Below are positions 1-9,339 of a stretch of DNA of 64,000 bases, piece by piece. Within the stretch, counting starts at the first letter, position 1. Each line of letters starts with the position of its first letter. Source of the stretch: Mycolicibacterium neworleansense (GTDB taxonomy: Bacteria > Actinomycetota > Actinomycetes > Mycobacteriales > Mycobacteriaceae); contig NZ_CWKH01000002.1 of assembly GCF_001245615.1 (NCBI RefSeq), positions 248,001 through 312,000 of the forward strand, in the 5' to 3' direction. Made by a program: the position numbers and the translations under genes. Below the pieces are notes generated by a model. That model was not told the origin of the DNA. It did no database searches and saw only the letters and a program-made list of their open reading frames with translations.

Positions 1-1
1 C

Positions 2-67
2 ACGCAGTCACACCGCTATGCCCTGGTCGACCTGGCCAACAGCGTGCGGCCGATGAGCACATTCTGA
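2..67 (+). CDS. pknG: PknG C-terminal end (partial)
   Basis: The window opens in the last 21 codons of a plus-strand gene ending in TGA at 65-67. The visible tail includes LVDLANSVRPMSTF, which matches what I recall of the C-terminus of mycobacterial protein kinase G, the soluble Ser/Thr kinase with rubredoxin and TPR domains that controls glutamate metabolism. In M. tuberculosis pknG lies next to ackA and converges on it, and the same arrangement is seen here except for one inserted gene. Only the TPR-domain tail is visible, so the identification rests on this short stretch plus synteny. Confidence 0.8.
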   Translation, partial: TQSHRYALVDLANSVRPMSTF

Positions 68-83
68 TTCCTTGGCTCGCAAC

Positions 84-159
84 CGAGTGTGCGATCACGG
101 CGCCGGCTGTGCATCAGCGGCGGCCTGTGGATAACGTGCTCACCCTGAGCGCACACTCG
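84..159. repeat. 10-bp inverted repeat in pknG-DUF559 spacer
   Basis: CGAGTGTGCG (84-93) and its exact reverse complement CGCACACTCG (150-159) bracket a 56-nt spacer upstream of the gene at 195. The pair could form the stem of a pknG terminator or mark the edge of inserted DNA. There is no T-run, so I do not call it a typical terminator. Confidence 0.4.
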
Positions 160-194
160 TCCGCCACGTCGGACCCTGATGCGAACCTCCATCC

Positions 195-1013
195 ATGACC
201 GCAATCCCAGCACCTTTCGTGGGAAGCGAGGCCTTGGCCGCCGGCACCGTGAACCGCCACCAATTGCGGACCCGGTTCACGGCCCTCTATCCCAACGTCT
301 ACATTCCAGCCGACGTAACGCCAACGCTCACTCAACGCACAACCGGCGCATGGTTATGGTCGCAACGCAACGGTGTGGTGGCCGGACTGGCAGCCGCCGC
401 GCTGCATGGCTCGAAGTGGATTGACCGGACGACAGCAATCGAGTTGATCCACACGAACCCGCGTGCCCCCGACGGCGTGATCACCCGGCGGGACATGCTC
501 CTCGACGGCGAGACGGCCTCGCGACGTGGAGTCATGGTGACGACCTGCGAGCGAACCGCTTTCGATATCGGACGGCGAAGCCCTCTCAGTACGGCGGTCG
601 CACGGCTGGATGCGTTGTTCAACGCAACAGGCTGCGCGATCGCCGACGTCCAGGCACTGGCCGGCAGGCACCCGGGAGCCCCTGGCCTCCGCCGACTCGA
701 AACCACGCTGACATATGTGGATTCCGGCTCGCAATCGCCGAGGGAGAGTTGGCTGCGACTGCTGCTGGTCCGCGACGGGCTGCCCGTTCCCGCCACCCAG
801 ATTCCGGTCGCTGTCGAGTACGACGGAATTCAGCATCGGACCGATCGATGGCAGTACGTCACGGACATTCGCCGACTGGACATGCTCAAGGATCTGGGCT
901 GGATCGTGATCCGGGTGGTGGCCGAAGACGGTTCAGCTGCCATCCTTCGACGGGTACGAGCTGCCCTCGCCCAAAGACAATCCAGCGTGCATCAGCGGCG
1001 ACACATCAGCTGA
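195..1013 (+). CDS. DUF559/Vsr-like domain protein, probably internally deleted
   Basis: 272 aa. The N-terminal half resembles the helix-rich part of the many mycobacterial DUF559 proteins (an AbiEi-like regulator module), and the C-terminal 70 residues are a Vsr-like nuclease fold: VAVEYDGIQH, a Tyr/Asp/Arg-rich helix, then GWIVIRVVAED. In relatives as I recall them, the segment TQIPV is followed by 20-25 residues carrying a conserved D-M-G-W strand before VAVEYDG. Here TQIPV runs directly into AVEYDG, so the first catalytic-core strand looks missing without loss of frame. The gene sits between pknG and ackA, which are neighbours in M. tuberculosis. Nuclease activity is therefore doubtful; the true role of the family is unknown. 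Confidence 0.65.
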   Translation: MTAIPAPFVGSEALAAGTVNRHQLRTRFTALYPNVYIPADVTPTLTQRTTGAWLWSQRNGVVAGLAAAALHGSKWIDRTTAIELIHTNPRAPDGVITRRDMLLDGETASRRGVMVTTCERTAFDIGRRSPLSTAVARLDALFNATGCAIADVQALAGRHPGAPGLRRLETTLTYVDSGSQSPRESWLRLLLVRDGLPVPATQIPVAVEYDGIQHRTDRWQYVTDIRRLDMLKDLGWIVIRVVAEDGSAAILRRVRAALAQRQSSVHQRRHIS

Positions 1014-1075
1014 ATCGGCGCCCTACATGCACACTCTGCACCACACACGCACGGTCAATTGCCGGGCTAATCCTG

Positions 1076-2206
1076 TCAGACCAGGGCCGCCGCGGCCCTC
1101 GCGATCGCCAACTCCTCATTGGTCGGGACCACCAGGACCGTCACGGCTGAACCCGGAGTGGAGATCTGGCGCGCCTCGTGCGACGGTGACGCGTTGAGCT
1201 CCTCGTCGATCTCGATCCCCAGCCCGCTCAGCCCGGCCAGCGCGTCGCGGCGCACCGCGGCGTCGTTCTCCCCCACTCCCGCGGTGAAGCTGATGACGTC
1301 GGTGTGGCCCAGCACCGCCAGGTATGCCCCGATGTACTTGCGCAGCCGGTGGATGTAGACGTCGTAGGCCAATTGCGCGTTGTCATCACCAGATTCGATC
1401 CGGGCGCGCAATTTGCGGAAGTCGTTCTCACCGCCGAGGCCACGCACCCCCGACTGGCGGTTGAGCATCGTGTCGATCTCCTCGACGCCCATGCCGGCCG
1501 CGCGGCACAGGTACATGATGATGCCCGGATCGACGTCACCGCTGCGGGTGCCCATCACCAGGCCCTCCATCGGCGTCAGCCCCATCGAGGTGTCCACCGG
1601 CCGGCCTCCGGCGATGGCCGATGCGGACGCGCCGTTACCCAGGTGCAGCACAATCTGATTCAGCGACTCGTAGGGCCGGTCGAGGAACGCCGCGGCCTGC
1701 TCACTGACGTACTGATGGGAGGTGCCGTGAAAACCGTAGCGCCGGATCCCCCAGTGCTCGGCCACCTCGCGGTCGATGGCGTAGGTCGCCGCGGCCGCGG
1801 GCAGGTTGTGGAAGAACGCCGTGTCGAACACCGCCACGTGCGGCAGGTCGGGCAGCAACTTGCGGGCCACCTCGATGCCGAGCAGGGCAGGCGGGTTGTG
1901 CAGCGGAGCCAGCGGAGACAGCTCTTCGACCTTGGCGATCAGCTCGCTATCGACCAGCGTGGGCTGGTAGAAGGTCTTGCCGCCGTGGACCACCCGGTGC
2001 CCGACGGCCACCAGGTCCAGGGTGTCCAGGTGCAGGCCTTCGGCCGCCAGTTCGTCGAACGCCGCCCGCAGCGCGGCGTCATGGTCGGGTACCTGCGCCG
2101 AGCCGATCTGCTCGATGATGCCATCGGCCAGGAATTCGCCCGAGTCTGGTTTCACCACAGCATATTTCAGCGAAGACGAGCCGGAGTTGACCACCAGGAC
2201 CGTCAT
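1076..2206 (-). CDS. ackA: Acetate kinase
   Basis: 376 aa from the ATG at 2206. Converts acetyl phosphate + ADP to acetate + ATP reversibly in the cytoplasm, paired with Pta. Visible ASKHA-family motifs are [11 protein letters not shown] at the N-terminus, [26 protein letters not shown] (catalytic Arg/His region) and HLGNGAS. Length is close to the usual 380-400 aa. A GTG six bases upstream (2212) is in frame, but the ATG at 2206 overlaps the pta stop as ATGA, so I prefer it: the two genes are translationally coupled in the order pta-ackA. Confidence 0.97.
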   Translation of the reverse strand: MTVLVVNSGSSSLKYAVVKPDSGEFLADGIIEQIGSAQVPDHDAALRAAFDELAAEGLHLDTLDLVAVGHRVVHGGKTFYQPTLVDSELIAKVEELSPLAPLHNPPALLGIEVARKLLPDLPHVAVFDTAFFHNLPAAAATYAIDREVAEHWGIRRYGFHGTSHQYVSEQAAAFLDRPYESLNQIVLHLGNGASASAIAGGRPVDTSMGLTPMEGLVMGTRSGDVDPGIIMYLCRAAGMGVEEIDTMLNRQSGVRGLGGENDFRKLRARIESGDDNAQLAYDVYIHRLRKYIGAYLAVLGHTDVISFTAGVGENDAAVRRDALAGLSGLGIEIDEELNASPSHEARQISTPGSAVTVLVVPTNEELAIARAAAALV

Positions 2207-4281
2207 CGGCACCCCTGGGCCTGGATCGCCGTGATCGCCACGGTGTTGACGATGTCCTCCACGAGCGCGCCGCGGGACAGGTCGTTCACCGGCTTGTTCA
2301 AGCCCTGCAGCACCGGGCCGATCGCGATGGCGCCGGCACTGCGCTGCACGGCCTTGTAGGTGTTGTTGCCGGTGTTGAGGTCGGGGAAGATCAGTACCGT
2401 GGCCCGGCCCGCCACCGCCGAATCGGGCATCTTGGTGGCCGCCACCGACGGCTCCACCGCGGCGTCGTACTGGATCGGGCCCTCGACCAGCAGATCGGGA
2501 TCGCGCTGACGCACCAGTTCGGTTGCGGCGCGGACCTTGTCGACGTCGGCACCGGTGCCCGACGTGCCGGTCGAGTAGGACAGCATCGCCACGCGCGGAT
2601 CGATGCCGAACTGCGCCGCCGTGCGCGCCGAAGAGATCGCGATGTCGGCCAGTTGTTCCGAAGTCGGGTCGGGCACGATGGCGCAGTCACCGTAGGCCAG
2701 CACCCGATCGGCCAGGCACATCAGGAAGATGCTCGACACCGTCGATATTCCGGGCGCGGTACGGATGATCTCGAAGGCCGGTCGCACGGTGTGCGCGGTG
2801 GTGTGCGCGGCACCCGACACCATGCCGTCCACCATCTTGTTGTGCACCAGCATGGTGCCGAAATACGAGACGTCGTGGATGATCTCGCGGGCCTGCTCGA
2901 CCGTCACGCCCTTTTTGCGTCTCAGTTCCGCGTACTGCTCGGCGAACTGGTCGCACAACTCACTCGTGCGCGGATCGAGCACGACGGCCGCGTCGATGTT
3001 CACGCCGAGTTCAGCTGCCCGGGAACGGATCTGGCTTTCCTCACCGAGGATGGTCAGCTCGGCCACCTCATGCTGCAGCAGCCGGCCCGCGGCCTTGAGG
3101 ATGCGGTCGTCGGTGCCCTCGGGCAAGACGATGCGCTTGCGGTCCGAGCGCGCCTGGTCGAGCAGTTGGTAGGTGAACATCTGCGGCGTGGTGACCGCGG
3201 GGATCGGGATGCTCAGCTGCGCGAGCAGGTCGTTGACGTCGACGTGCTTGTCCATCAACGCCAGCGCGGTGTCGATCTTGCGCTGCGATTTCGCGGTGAC
3301 CCGGCCGCGGGCACCGGCGACGCGGCTCGCGGTCTCGAAGGTTCCGTACTCGGTGGCCACGATGGGCAGCCGCAGCCCCAGCCCTTCGACGAGCGAGGCG
3401 ATCGCCGGATGCAGTTCGAGCCCGCCGTTGAGGATGATGCAGGACAGCGACGGAAATCCCTCTGCGGCATGGGCACTCACCACGGCCAGCACCACGTCGG
3501 ACCGGTCGCCCGGGGTCACCACCGCGACCCCCTCGGTGAGCCGCTCCAGCACATGCTCGGCGGTCATGCCCGCCACCAGCACACCCATCGCCTCGCGGGA
3601 CAACAGCTCAGCATCGCCGGCGATCATCGTGCCGTCGACCGCCACCTGCAGTTCGGCCACCGACGGCGCCACCAGCAACGGCTCCTCGGGCAGCACGTAG
3701 GCGGGCGGACCGAGCGGTTTGAGGGCCTGCGCCACCGCGGTCAACTGCGCGGGGTCGCACCGGTTGGCGACCACCGCGGCGGCGTGCGCATGCTGATGGT
3801 TCAACTCGGCCAGGCACACCTCGACCACATGGGCGACCTCATCTGGCGTCCGGTCAGCGGCCTTGACCGCGAGCACCACGGGCGCGCCCAGGTTGACCGC
3901 GATGCGCGCGTTCATGCTCAGCTCACTGGGGGTGGCGACGTCGGTGTAGTCGCTGCCGACGATGAGCACCGCGTCGCACTGCTCGGCGACCCGGTGAAAC
4001 CGGTCGACGATGTCGGCGATGGCGACTTCGGGATCTTCGTGCACCTGCTGGTAGCTGACGCCGACGCAGTCGTCGTAACTCAGCCCCGCGGTGGTCCCGG
4101 CCAGCAGCAATTCCAGGATGTAGTCACGATCCTCGCCGAGGCGCGTGATCGGCCGGAACACCCCCACCCTGGGCACGGTCGCGGCGAGACGGTGCAGAAT
4201 CCCCAGCGCAATGGTCGATTTACCGGTGTCCCCTTCGGGTGACGCTACATAGATCGCGGTCGCGATGTTCCCATCCGGCAC
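2203..4281 (-). CDS. pta: Phosphate acetyltransferase (long form)
   Basis: 692 aa from a GTG at 4281. Interconverts acetyl-CoA and acetyl phosphate. The N-terminal third carries a BioD/DRTGG-like P-loop region with [13 protein letters not shown], and the C-terminal third is the catalytic PTA_PTB domain ([14 protein letters not shown], later SYSTGTSG and [12 protein letters not shown]). This is the long multidomain Pta form. The open frame extends 42 codons further upstream, but that stretch is Arg/Trp/Cys-rich and unlike family members. The GTG has a GGAG four bases upstream. First gene of the pta-ackA pair; fgd1 nearby matches M. tuberculosis order. Confidence 0.95.
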   Translation of the reverse strand: MPDGNIATAIYVASPEGDTGKSTIALGILHRLAATVPRVGVFRPITRLGEDRDYILELLLAGTTAGLSYDDCVGVSYQQVHEDPEVAIADIVDRFHRVAEQCDAVLIVGSDYTDVATPSELSMNARIAVNLGAPVVLAVKAADRTPDEVAHVVEVCLAELNHQHAHAAAVVANRCDPAQLTAVAQALKPLGPPAYVLPEEPLLVAPSVAELQVAVDGTMIAGDAELLSREAMGVLVAGMTAEHVLERLTEGVAVVTPGDRSDVVLAVVSAHAAEGFPSLSCIILNGGLELHPAIASLVEGLGLRLPIVATEYGTFETASRVAGARGRVTAKSQRKIDTALALMDKHVDVNDLLAQLSIPIPAVTTPQMFTYQLLDQARSDRKRIVLPEGTDDRILKAAGRLLQHEVAELTILGEESQIRSRAAELGVNIDAAVVLDPRTSELCDQFAEQYAELRRKKGVTVEQAREIIHDVSYFGTMLVHNKMVDGMVSGAAHTTAHTVRPAFEIIRTAPGISTVSSIFLMCLADRVLAYGDCAIVPDPTSEQLADIAISSARTAAQFGIDPRVAMLSYSTGTSGTGADVDKVRAATELVRQRDPDLLVEGPIQYDAAVEPSVAATKMPDSAVAGRATVLIFPDLNTGNNTYKAVQRSAGAIAIGPVLQGLNKPVNDLSRGALVEDIVNTVAITAIQAQGCR

Positions 4282-4300
4282 CGCTCCAGCATTCCCTAGA

Positions 4301-5623
4301 TCAACCCAGCGCCGCCACCGCCCCCGCAAATTCCGTGCAGAACCAGTCCACGTCGCTGTCCGAGAACACCAATGGCGGCCGCACCTTGAGCACGTTCCCG
4401 TCCGCACCGCACACCGAGATCAGCACGTTGCGGTCACGCATCGCGTTGACCAGGTCGTGGGCTCCTGCCCGATCGGGTGTCCTCAGCTCGGGATCGGCCA
4501 CCATCTCCACGCCGACGTACAGCCCGGCCCCGCGGATGTCACCGATCCGCGGGTTCCCGGCGGTCACCCGGCCCAGCTCGTCGCGCAGCGCCGCGCCGAC
4601 CCGGGCGGCGTTGTCCATCAACTCCTCGTCCTCGATGACGTCGAGCACCGCGCTCGCCGCGGCCATGGACACCGGGTTGCCGCCGAAGGTGTTGAAGTAC
4701 GGCACCTCGCGGGCGAACGCCTCGAGCACCTCACTGCGGGCGGCCATCGCCGCCACCGGCAACCCGTTGGCCATCGGCTTGCCCATGGTGGCCAGGTCCG
4801 GCACCACGCCGTGGCGGGTGAAACCCCACATCGCCTCCCCGGTACGACCGAAGCCGGGCTGCACCTCGTCGGCGATGAACACGCCACCGGCCGCCCGCAC
4901 CGCCGCCACCGCCGGTGCCAGCACCGAGGGATCGGGATAGATGCCGTCGGAGGAGAAGAAGGTGTCCACGATCAGACAGCTCACGCCGTGACCCGCCGCC
5001 TTCAGCTCGGCGATCGCGGCTTGAACATCGGCGAGGAACCGGTCCGCCACGTCGGTACCCGAGCGGTAACTGTCCGGTGCGGCCACGGCACGCACATGGG
5101 GACCGATCGCGGTGGCGCCACCGAGCGACGGTGAAATCGCCGTCACCGCTTCGGTATTGCCGTGGTAGGCATCGCGGGTCACGATCACACCGCGTGCGCC
5201 GGTGTACATCTGGGCCACCCGCAAGGCCAGGTCGTTGGCCTCCGAGCCGGTACAGGCATACATGACCTGGTCGACTTCCGCCGGGAACGTGGCCAAGAGC
5301 CGCTCCGAGTATTCCACGATGCCGTCGTGCAGATACCGGGTGTGGGTGTTGAGCGTCTCGGCCTGGCGCGTGATCGCGGCCACCACGCGGGGGTGGCAGT
5401 GCCCGACGCTGACGACGTTGTTGTACGCGTCGAGGTAACGCGCGCCGTCGGCGTCGAACAGGTGGCTGCCGCTGCCCCGGACCAGGTGTACCGGCCGTTC
5501 GTAGAACAGCCGGTACGCCGGGCCCAGCAGATGGGTGCGTGCTTCGATCAGCCTTTCGGTGTCAGGGTCGGTCGCCAGACCCCCCGAATAGCTGTTGGAG
5601 TCCATGATGTTCGAAAAACTCAT
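4301..5623 (-). CDS. Class-III pyridoxal-phosphate aminotransferase
   Basis: 440 aa from the ATG at 5623, preceded by AAGGGAG. Fold-type I class-III enzyme: YLDAYNNVVSVGHCHP near the N-terminus, CTGSEANDLALRVAQ for cofactor phosphate contact, DEVQPGFGRTG, and the PLP lysine in MGKPMANGLP. The NNV-x-HVGHCHP and LNTHTRYLHD signatures resemble the AGXT2-like/ethanolamine-phosphate phospho-lyase branch more than ornithine or GABA transaminases. It starts 16 nt after the stop of the APC permease, so the two form an operon for uptake and catabolism of an amino compound. The substrate cannot be fixed from sequence. Confidence 0.88.
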   Translation of the reverse strand: MSFSNIMDSNSYSGGLATDPDTERLIEARTHLLGPAYRLFYERPVHLVRGSGSHLFDADGARYLDAYNNVVSVGHCHPRVVAAITRQAETLNTHTRYLHDGIVEYSERLLATFPAEVDQVMYACTGSEANDLALRVAQMYTGARGVIVTRDAYHGNTEAVTAISPSLGGATAIGPHVRAVAAPDSYRSGTDVADRFLADVQAAIAELKAAGHGVSCLIVDTFFSSDGIYPDPSVLAPAVAAVRAAGGVFIADEVQPGFGRTGEAMWGFTRHGVVPDLATMGKPMANGLPVAAMAARSEVLEAFAREVPYFNTFGGNPVSMAAASAVLDVIEDEELMDNAARVGAALRDELGRVTAGNPRIGDIRGAGLYVGVEMVADPELRTPDRAGAHDLVNAMRDRNVLISVCGADGNVLKVRPPLVFSDSDVDWFCTEFAGAVAALG

Positions 5624-5639
5624 GGCGCTCCCTTTCGGC

Positions 5640-7196
5640 TCAACGCTCGTGTGCTTCTTCCAACACTGTGCGCCCGAGATCGGAATAGCGTTGCGGATCC
5701 CTGAATTTGAGGAACAGTGCCCACAGCACGCCACCGATTCCGACGATGCCGACAACATACGGGATCGAGGTGAAGATCCAGTCCGACGCGGCCGAACCCG
5801 CAGCAAACGATGCGTTCTTGGCGAGCAGGTAGATGACGTAGAGCATGCCGACCCCGCCCAGCAGCGGTGCCAGGAACGTGGTGAACCAGTTCGCGGTCTC
5901 GGGATGCCGCTTCTGCACGTGGAAGTACGAGACCACCGAGAAGGCCGCCAGGGCCTGCACGATCATGATGGCGGTGGTGCCCAGCAATGCCATCAGGCCG
6001 TACAGCCCGGTGTAGGGGTCGCGCCACGTCAGATCGAAGAACAGCACCACCACGGTGGCGAAACCGGTCTGCACGAATCCGGCGATGTGCGGTGAGCCGT
6101 GCACCGGGTGAGTGGCGCCGATCGTCTTGCGCATCCCCGGGATGACGTTCTCTCGTCCGATGGCGTAGAGGTAGCGCGCGGCACAGTTGTGGAACGCCAT
6201 GCCGCAGGCGAACGAGCCCGTCATCAACAGGATCTTGAACAGGTCGACGGCCCACTGTCCCAGATGCTCGTGCACCGGGTTGAAGAAGATGTTGCCCGCG
6301 GTGGCCGGATCCTGCGCCAGCGCGATCGCATTCTGCGGGCCGGTGCCGACGATCGCCAGCCACGAAACCAGGATGTAGAACGCGCCGATGCCGACGACCG
6401 AACAGATGACCGCGATCGGGATGATCTTCTTGGGATTTCGCGACTCTTCGCCATACATGGCGCTTGACTCGAAGCCCACCCACGACCAGAACGCGAAGAA
6501 CAGACCGACGCCGGCCGATCCGGCGACGGTGATCATGCTGCCGTCGACACCGGCCACCTCACCCGAGAGACTCTGGAAACCGTTGAGCGGGTTGAGCGAT
6601 CCCAGCGACCAGCCCTGCGGGCCGCCGCCGGTGAACACCACCGACAGCGCCATCATGGCCAGCATGACGATCTCGGTGATCAGGAAAACGCCGAGCACCT
6701 TGGCGGCCAGGTTGATGTCGAAGTAGGTCAGCACGGCGTTCACGGCCAGCATCACCACGGCGAAGATGACCCACGGCACGTCGATGCCGAAGAACGACTT
6801 GAACAGATCGTTGCCGAAGAACGAGAAGATGCCGATCAGCGACGCCTCGAACACCATGTACGCCAAGGCGGTCAGGAAGCCCGCGCCCAGTCCGACGACG
6901 CGACCCAGGCCGTGCGAGATGTACCCGTAGAAGGCGCCGGTCGAAGTGATGTGCTTGCTCATCGCCGCATAACCGATGGCGAACAGGGTCAGCACGATGG
7001 TGGCGACGAAATAGCCGGCGGGCGCATAGGCGCCATTGCCGAAGCCCACCGAGATCGGCACGTTGCCGACCATGGCCGTGATGGGGGCGGCCGTGGCGAC
7101 CGCCATGAACAGCACGCCGACCAGTCCCACGGCGTTGGGTTTGAGGCGTTGGATGGAGGCACCGGACGGAGCCGGCGGATCGATGATCTCGCTCAT
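5640..7196 (-). CDS. APC-family amino acid/amine permease
   Basis: 518 aa from the ATG at 7196 (AGGACC upstream); longer readings upstream give Arg-rich, non-membrane sequence. About twelve hydrophobic segments, beginning at VGLVGVLFMAVATAAPITAM. The first segment ends with the Gly-rich stretch typical of amino acid-polyamine-organocation transporters, followed by the G-R-x-x-G-x-G loop (GRVVGLGAGF). It is the first gene of the operon with the class-III aminotransferase and is transcribed divergently from the GntR regulator at 7441. Likely imports the aminotransferase substrate; ethanolamine-like compounds or an amino acid are both possible. Confidence 0.88.
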   Translation of the reverse strand: MSEIIDPPAPSGASIQRLKPNAVGLVGVLFMAVATAAPITAMVGNVPISVGFGNGAYAPAGYFVATIVLTLFAIGYAAMSKHITSTGAFYGYISHGLGRVVGLGAGFLTALAYMVFEASLIGIFSFFGNDLFKSFFGIDVPWVIFAVVMLAVNAVLTYFDINLAAKVLGVFLITEIVMLAMMALSVVFTGGGPQGWSLGSLNPLNGFQSLSGEVAGVDGSMITVAGSAGVGLFFAFWSWVGFESSAMYGEESRNPKKIIPIAVICSVVGIGAFYILVSWLAIVGTGPQNAIALAQDPATAGNIFFNPVHEHLGQWAVDLFKILLMTGSFACGMAFHNCAARYLYAIGRENVIPGMRKTIGATHPVHGSPHIAGFVQTGFATVVVLFFDLTWRDPYTGLYGLMALLGTTAIMIVQALAAFSVVSYFHVQKRHPETANWFTTFLAPLLGGVGMLYVIYLLAKNASFAAGSAASDWIFTSIPYVVGIVGIGGVLWALFLKFRDPQRYSDLGRTVLEEAHER

Positions 7197-7225
7197 TGCG
7201 GGTCCTAACTGAAGGACGGTTTTCG

Positions 7226-7240
7226 GACCACTATTTGGTC
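7226..7240. promoter_or_regulatory. Candidate GntR/HutC operator in divergent promoter
   Basis: GACCA-ctatt-TGGTC is an inverted repeat 30 nt upstream of the permease start. The half-site TTTGGTCTG occurs at 7235-7243 and again at 7399-7407, just upstream of the regulator. Both lie in the 244-nt divergent region, as expected for autoregulation plus control of the permease operon. This is inferred from symmetry only. Confidence 0.4.
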
Positions 7241-7440
7241 TGATTGTTTGGCGTCGACGACGGCTTTGTGGTGCGACGCAGCACATTGTTATCCCGCCCA
7301 GGTCGATGGGCAACTCGAAACTTGTTGCGGGTCAAGCCCTTTGTTGCGGCAATGTTTCCAAACTGGGAATCGTGCAACGGCCAGGTAAATCGGTGCCTTT
7401 TGGTCTGCTCCGCTGGCCCGATTTGGTTCACACTCGGGGC

Positions 7441-8202
7441 ATGCCCCTGACATCCGGTGGCCCGGTCGCCGAGGACGTGCGCCGGCGCATCCTGTCCATG
7501 CTGGCCCAGGGCACCCTGCGTCCCGGCTCGCGGCTGGGCACCGAGCGGGAGATGGCGGAGGAATTCGCGGTGTCGCGGTCCACGCTGCGCAGTGCACTGC
7601 TGCCGCTGAGCCAGGCCGGTGTGCTGGAGCGTCGCACCGGGCGCAACGGGGGCACATTCGTGCGGGCCGACGTGGTGGAACGCAATGCCGCCGAGTTGGC
7701 CGGGCTTCCGGCCCGGTTGCGCAGCGGCGGCCACAGCAGCGCCACACGGGTGCTGGCGACCGACCGCAGGGCGGCCACCGCCGTGGAGGCACACGCGCTC
7801 GAAATCGACGATGGCGCAGAGATATTCACGGTTCGGCGGCTGCGCTTCGCCGACGGAGTGCCGCTGTCGGTGGATCTGTCCTGCTTCACCGCCGAGCGGA
7901 TGGACGACCTGCTGGAACAGCCGCTCGGCGGGTCACTCTATGAGTTGTTGCGGGTGCGGTACGGCCTGACACCTGCCGTCACCACCGAGACCATCGAAGT
8001 GGTCAGCGCCAGCCCGCGCGAGGCCCAGTGGCTGGACGTCGCGCACCGCAAGCCGCTTTTGGCCATCACCCGCATCACGCGTGACAGCAGCGGTGAGCCA
8101 TTCGAGTACGCCTGCGACCTGTTCCGCGCCGACCGGGTCAGGCTCACGGCGACAAGCCATGGCGCGGTCGGCGCGGTGCAACGCTCGGTGAGCAGCGCCT
8201 AA
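7441..8202 (+). CDS. GntR-family regulator, HutC (UTRA) subgroup
   Basis: 253 aa from the ATG at 7441; the frame is open upstream, but the family N-terminus starts near VAEDVRRRIL. The winged-helix domain occupies about residues 8-75 (LRPGSRLGTEREMAEEFAVS, then STLRSALLPL). A UTRA effector domain follows, with the conserved FTVRRLRFADGVPLSVDLSC strand pattern and a C-terminal ITRITRDSSGEPFEYA motif. It is divergent from the permease/aminotransferase operon, so the likely role is a repressor released by the imported compound or a catabolite. The target palindrome is discussed separately. Confidence 0.9.
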   Translation: MPLTSGGPVAEDVRRRILSMLAQGTLRPGSRLGTEREMAEEFAVSRSTLRSALLPLSQAGVLERRTGRNGGTFVRADVVERNAAELAGLPARLRSGGHSSATRVLATDRRAATAVEAHALEIDDGAEIFTVRRLRFADGVPLSVDLSCFTAERMDDLLEQPLGGSLYELLRVRYGLTPAVTTETIEVVSASPREAQWLDVAHRKPLLAITRITRDSSGEPFEYACDLFRADRVRLTATSHGAVGAVQRSVSSA

Positions 8203-8210
8203 CCTTGCCG

Positions 8211-8273
8211 CGCGAGCGTGCGTGTCTGCTGGTCAACACGCAGACAACTGCCGGCATTGCGCGCACGCTCGCG
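8211..8273. terminator. Nested inverted repeat between convergent genes
   Basis: A perfect 12-bp stem (CGCGAGCGTGCG 8211-8222 with CGCACGCTCGCG 8262-8273) encloses a second 7-bp stem (TGTCTGC 8223-8229 with GCAGACA 8240-8246). It lies exactly between the GntR gene and fgd1, which converge, and could terminate both transcripts. There is no T-tract on either strand, as is common in mycobacteria. I suspect a dispersed intergenic palindrome family. Confidence 0.6.
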
Positions 8274-8293
8274 GTGCAGGGGGGAACCCGTCG

Positions 8294-9304
8294 CTAGCCC
8301 AGCTTGCGCAGCCGGGGCTCCAGATCCTTCTTGAACAGGTCGAGGAAACGACGCTGATCATGCCCGGGTGCGTGGAACACGAGGTGGTTCAGGCCCCACT
8401 TGACGTACTGGCCGACCTTCTCGACCGCCTCATCGGGATCCGAGGCGACGATCCAGCGCTTGGCGACCTGCTCGATGGGCAGCGCGTCGGCGGCCTTCTC
8501 CATTTCGATCGGGTCGTCGATCGAGTGCTTCTGCTCCGGCGTCAGCGACAGCGGTGCCCAGAACCGGGTGTTCTCCAGGGCCAGCTTGGGGTCCGGATCG
8601 TAGGAGATCTTGATCTCGATCATCCGGTCGATGTCGTCGGCGTTGCGCCCGGCGGCCTCGGCGCCCTCCTTCACCGCGGGGATGAGCTTGTCCTTGTACA
8701 GCTCCTCGCCCTTGCCAGAGGTGCAGATGAAGCCGTCACCGGCACGGCCGGCGTACTTTGCCACCACGGGACCACCCGCGGCGATGTAGACCGGCACGCC
8801 ACCTTCGGGCACGTCGTAGATCGAGGCGCCTTTGAGCTTGTAGTACTCGCCGTCGAAGTCGACGCGGTCGCCCACCCACAGTTCACGCATGAGCTTCACC
8901 GACTCGCGCAGCCGCGCGAAGCGCTCCTTGAACTCCGGCCACTCACCGATGTAGCCGGTGGCGATCTCGTTGAGCGCCTCACCGGTGCCCACACCCAGGA
9001 AGATGCGGTCTGGGTACAGGCACGCCATCGTCGCGAAGGCCTGTGCGATCACCGCCGGGTTGTACCGGAACGTCGGCGTGAGCACCGACGTACCCAGCAC
9101 CAACCGCTCGGTACGCTCGCCCACCGCCGTCATCCAGGCCAGCGAGAACGGTGCATGCCCGCCCTCGTGGCGCCAGGGCTGGAAATGGTCGCTCACCGTC
9201 GCGCTGTCCATGCCCGCTGCTTCGGCCAGCACTGCCAGCTCGACGAGTTCACGCGGGGCAAACTGCTCCGCCGATGCCTTGTATCCCAGTTTCAGTTCAG
9301 CCAC
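8294..9304 (-). CDS. fgd1: F420-dependent glucose-6-phosphate dehydrogenase
   Basis: 336 aa, the same length as M. tuberculosis FGD1. Oxidises glucose-6-phosphate to 6-phosphogluconolactone while reducing cofactor F420, supplying F420H2 to the many F420-dependent reductases of mycobacteria. The catalytic residues described for FGD1 are in register: His40 in VSDHFQPW and Glu109 in [11 protein letters not shown]-barrel luciferase-like fold. Starts at GTG 9304 and is divergent from the metallo-beta-lactamase-fold gene by only 35 nt, the same pairing as Rv0407/Rv0406c. Confidence 0.97.
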   Translation of the reverse strand: MAELKLGYKASAEQFAPRELVELAVLAEAAGMDSATVSDHFQPWRHEGGHAPFSLAWMTAVGERTERLVLGTSVLTPTFRYNPAVIAQAFATMACLYPDRIFLGVGTGEALNEIATGYIGEWPEFKERFARLRESVKLMRELWVGDRVDFDGEYYKLKGASIYDVPEGGVPVYIAAGGPVVAKYAGRAGDGFICTSGKGEELYKDKLIPAVKEGAEAAGRNADDIDRMIEIKISYDPDPKLALENTRFWAPLSLTPEQKHSIDDPIEMEKAADALPIEQVAKRWIVASDPDEAVEKVGQYVKWGLNHLVFHAPGHDQRRFLDLFKKDLEPRLRKLG

Positions 9305-9339
9305 GGGTTCGTTTCTACTCCTATGCTTAAACTCGCGAC

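Noticed and set aside
195..1013. Toxin-antitoxin module
   Set aside because: The N-terminal part is AbiEi-like, but there is no partner toxin gene beside it.
2653..4242. 529-codon open frame on the plus strand opposite pta
   Set aside because: High-GC shadow of pta: His/Arg/Gly-rich sequence without family features, while pta on the other strand is unmistakable.
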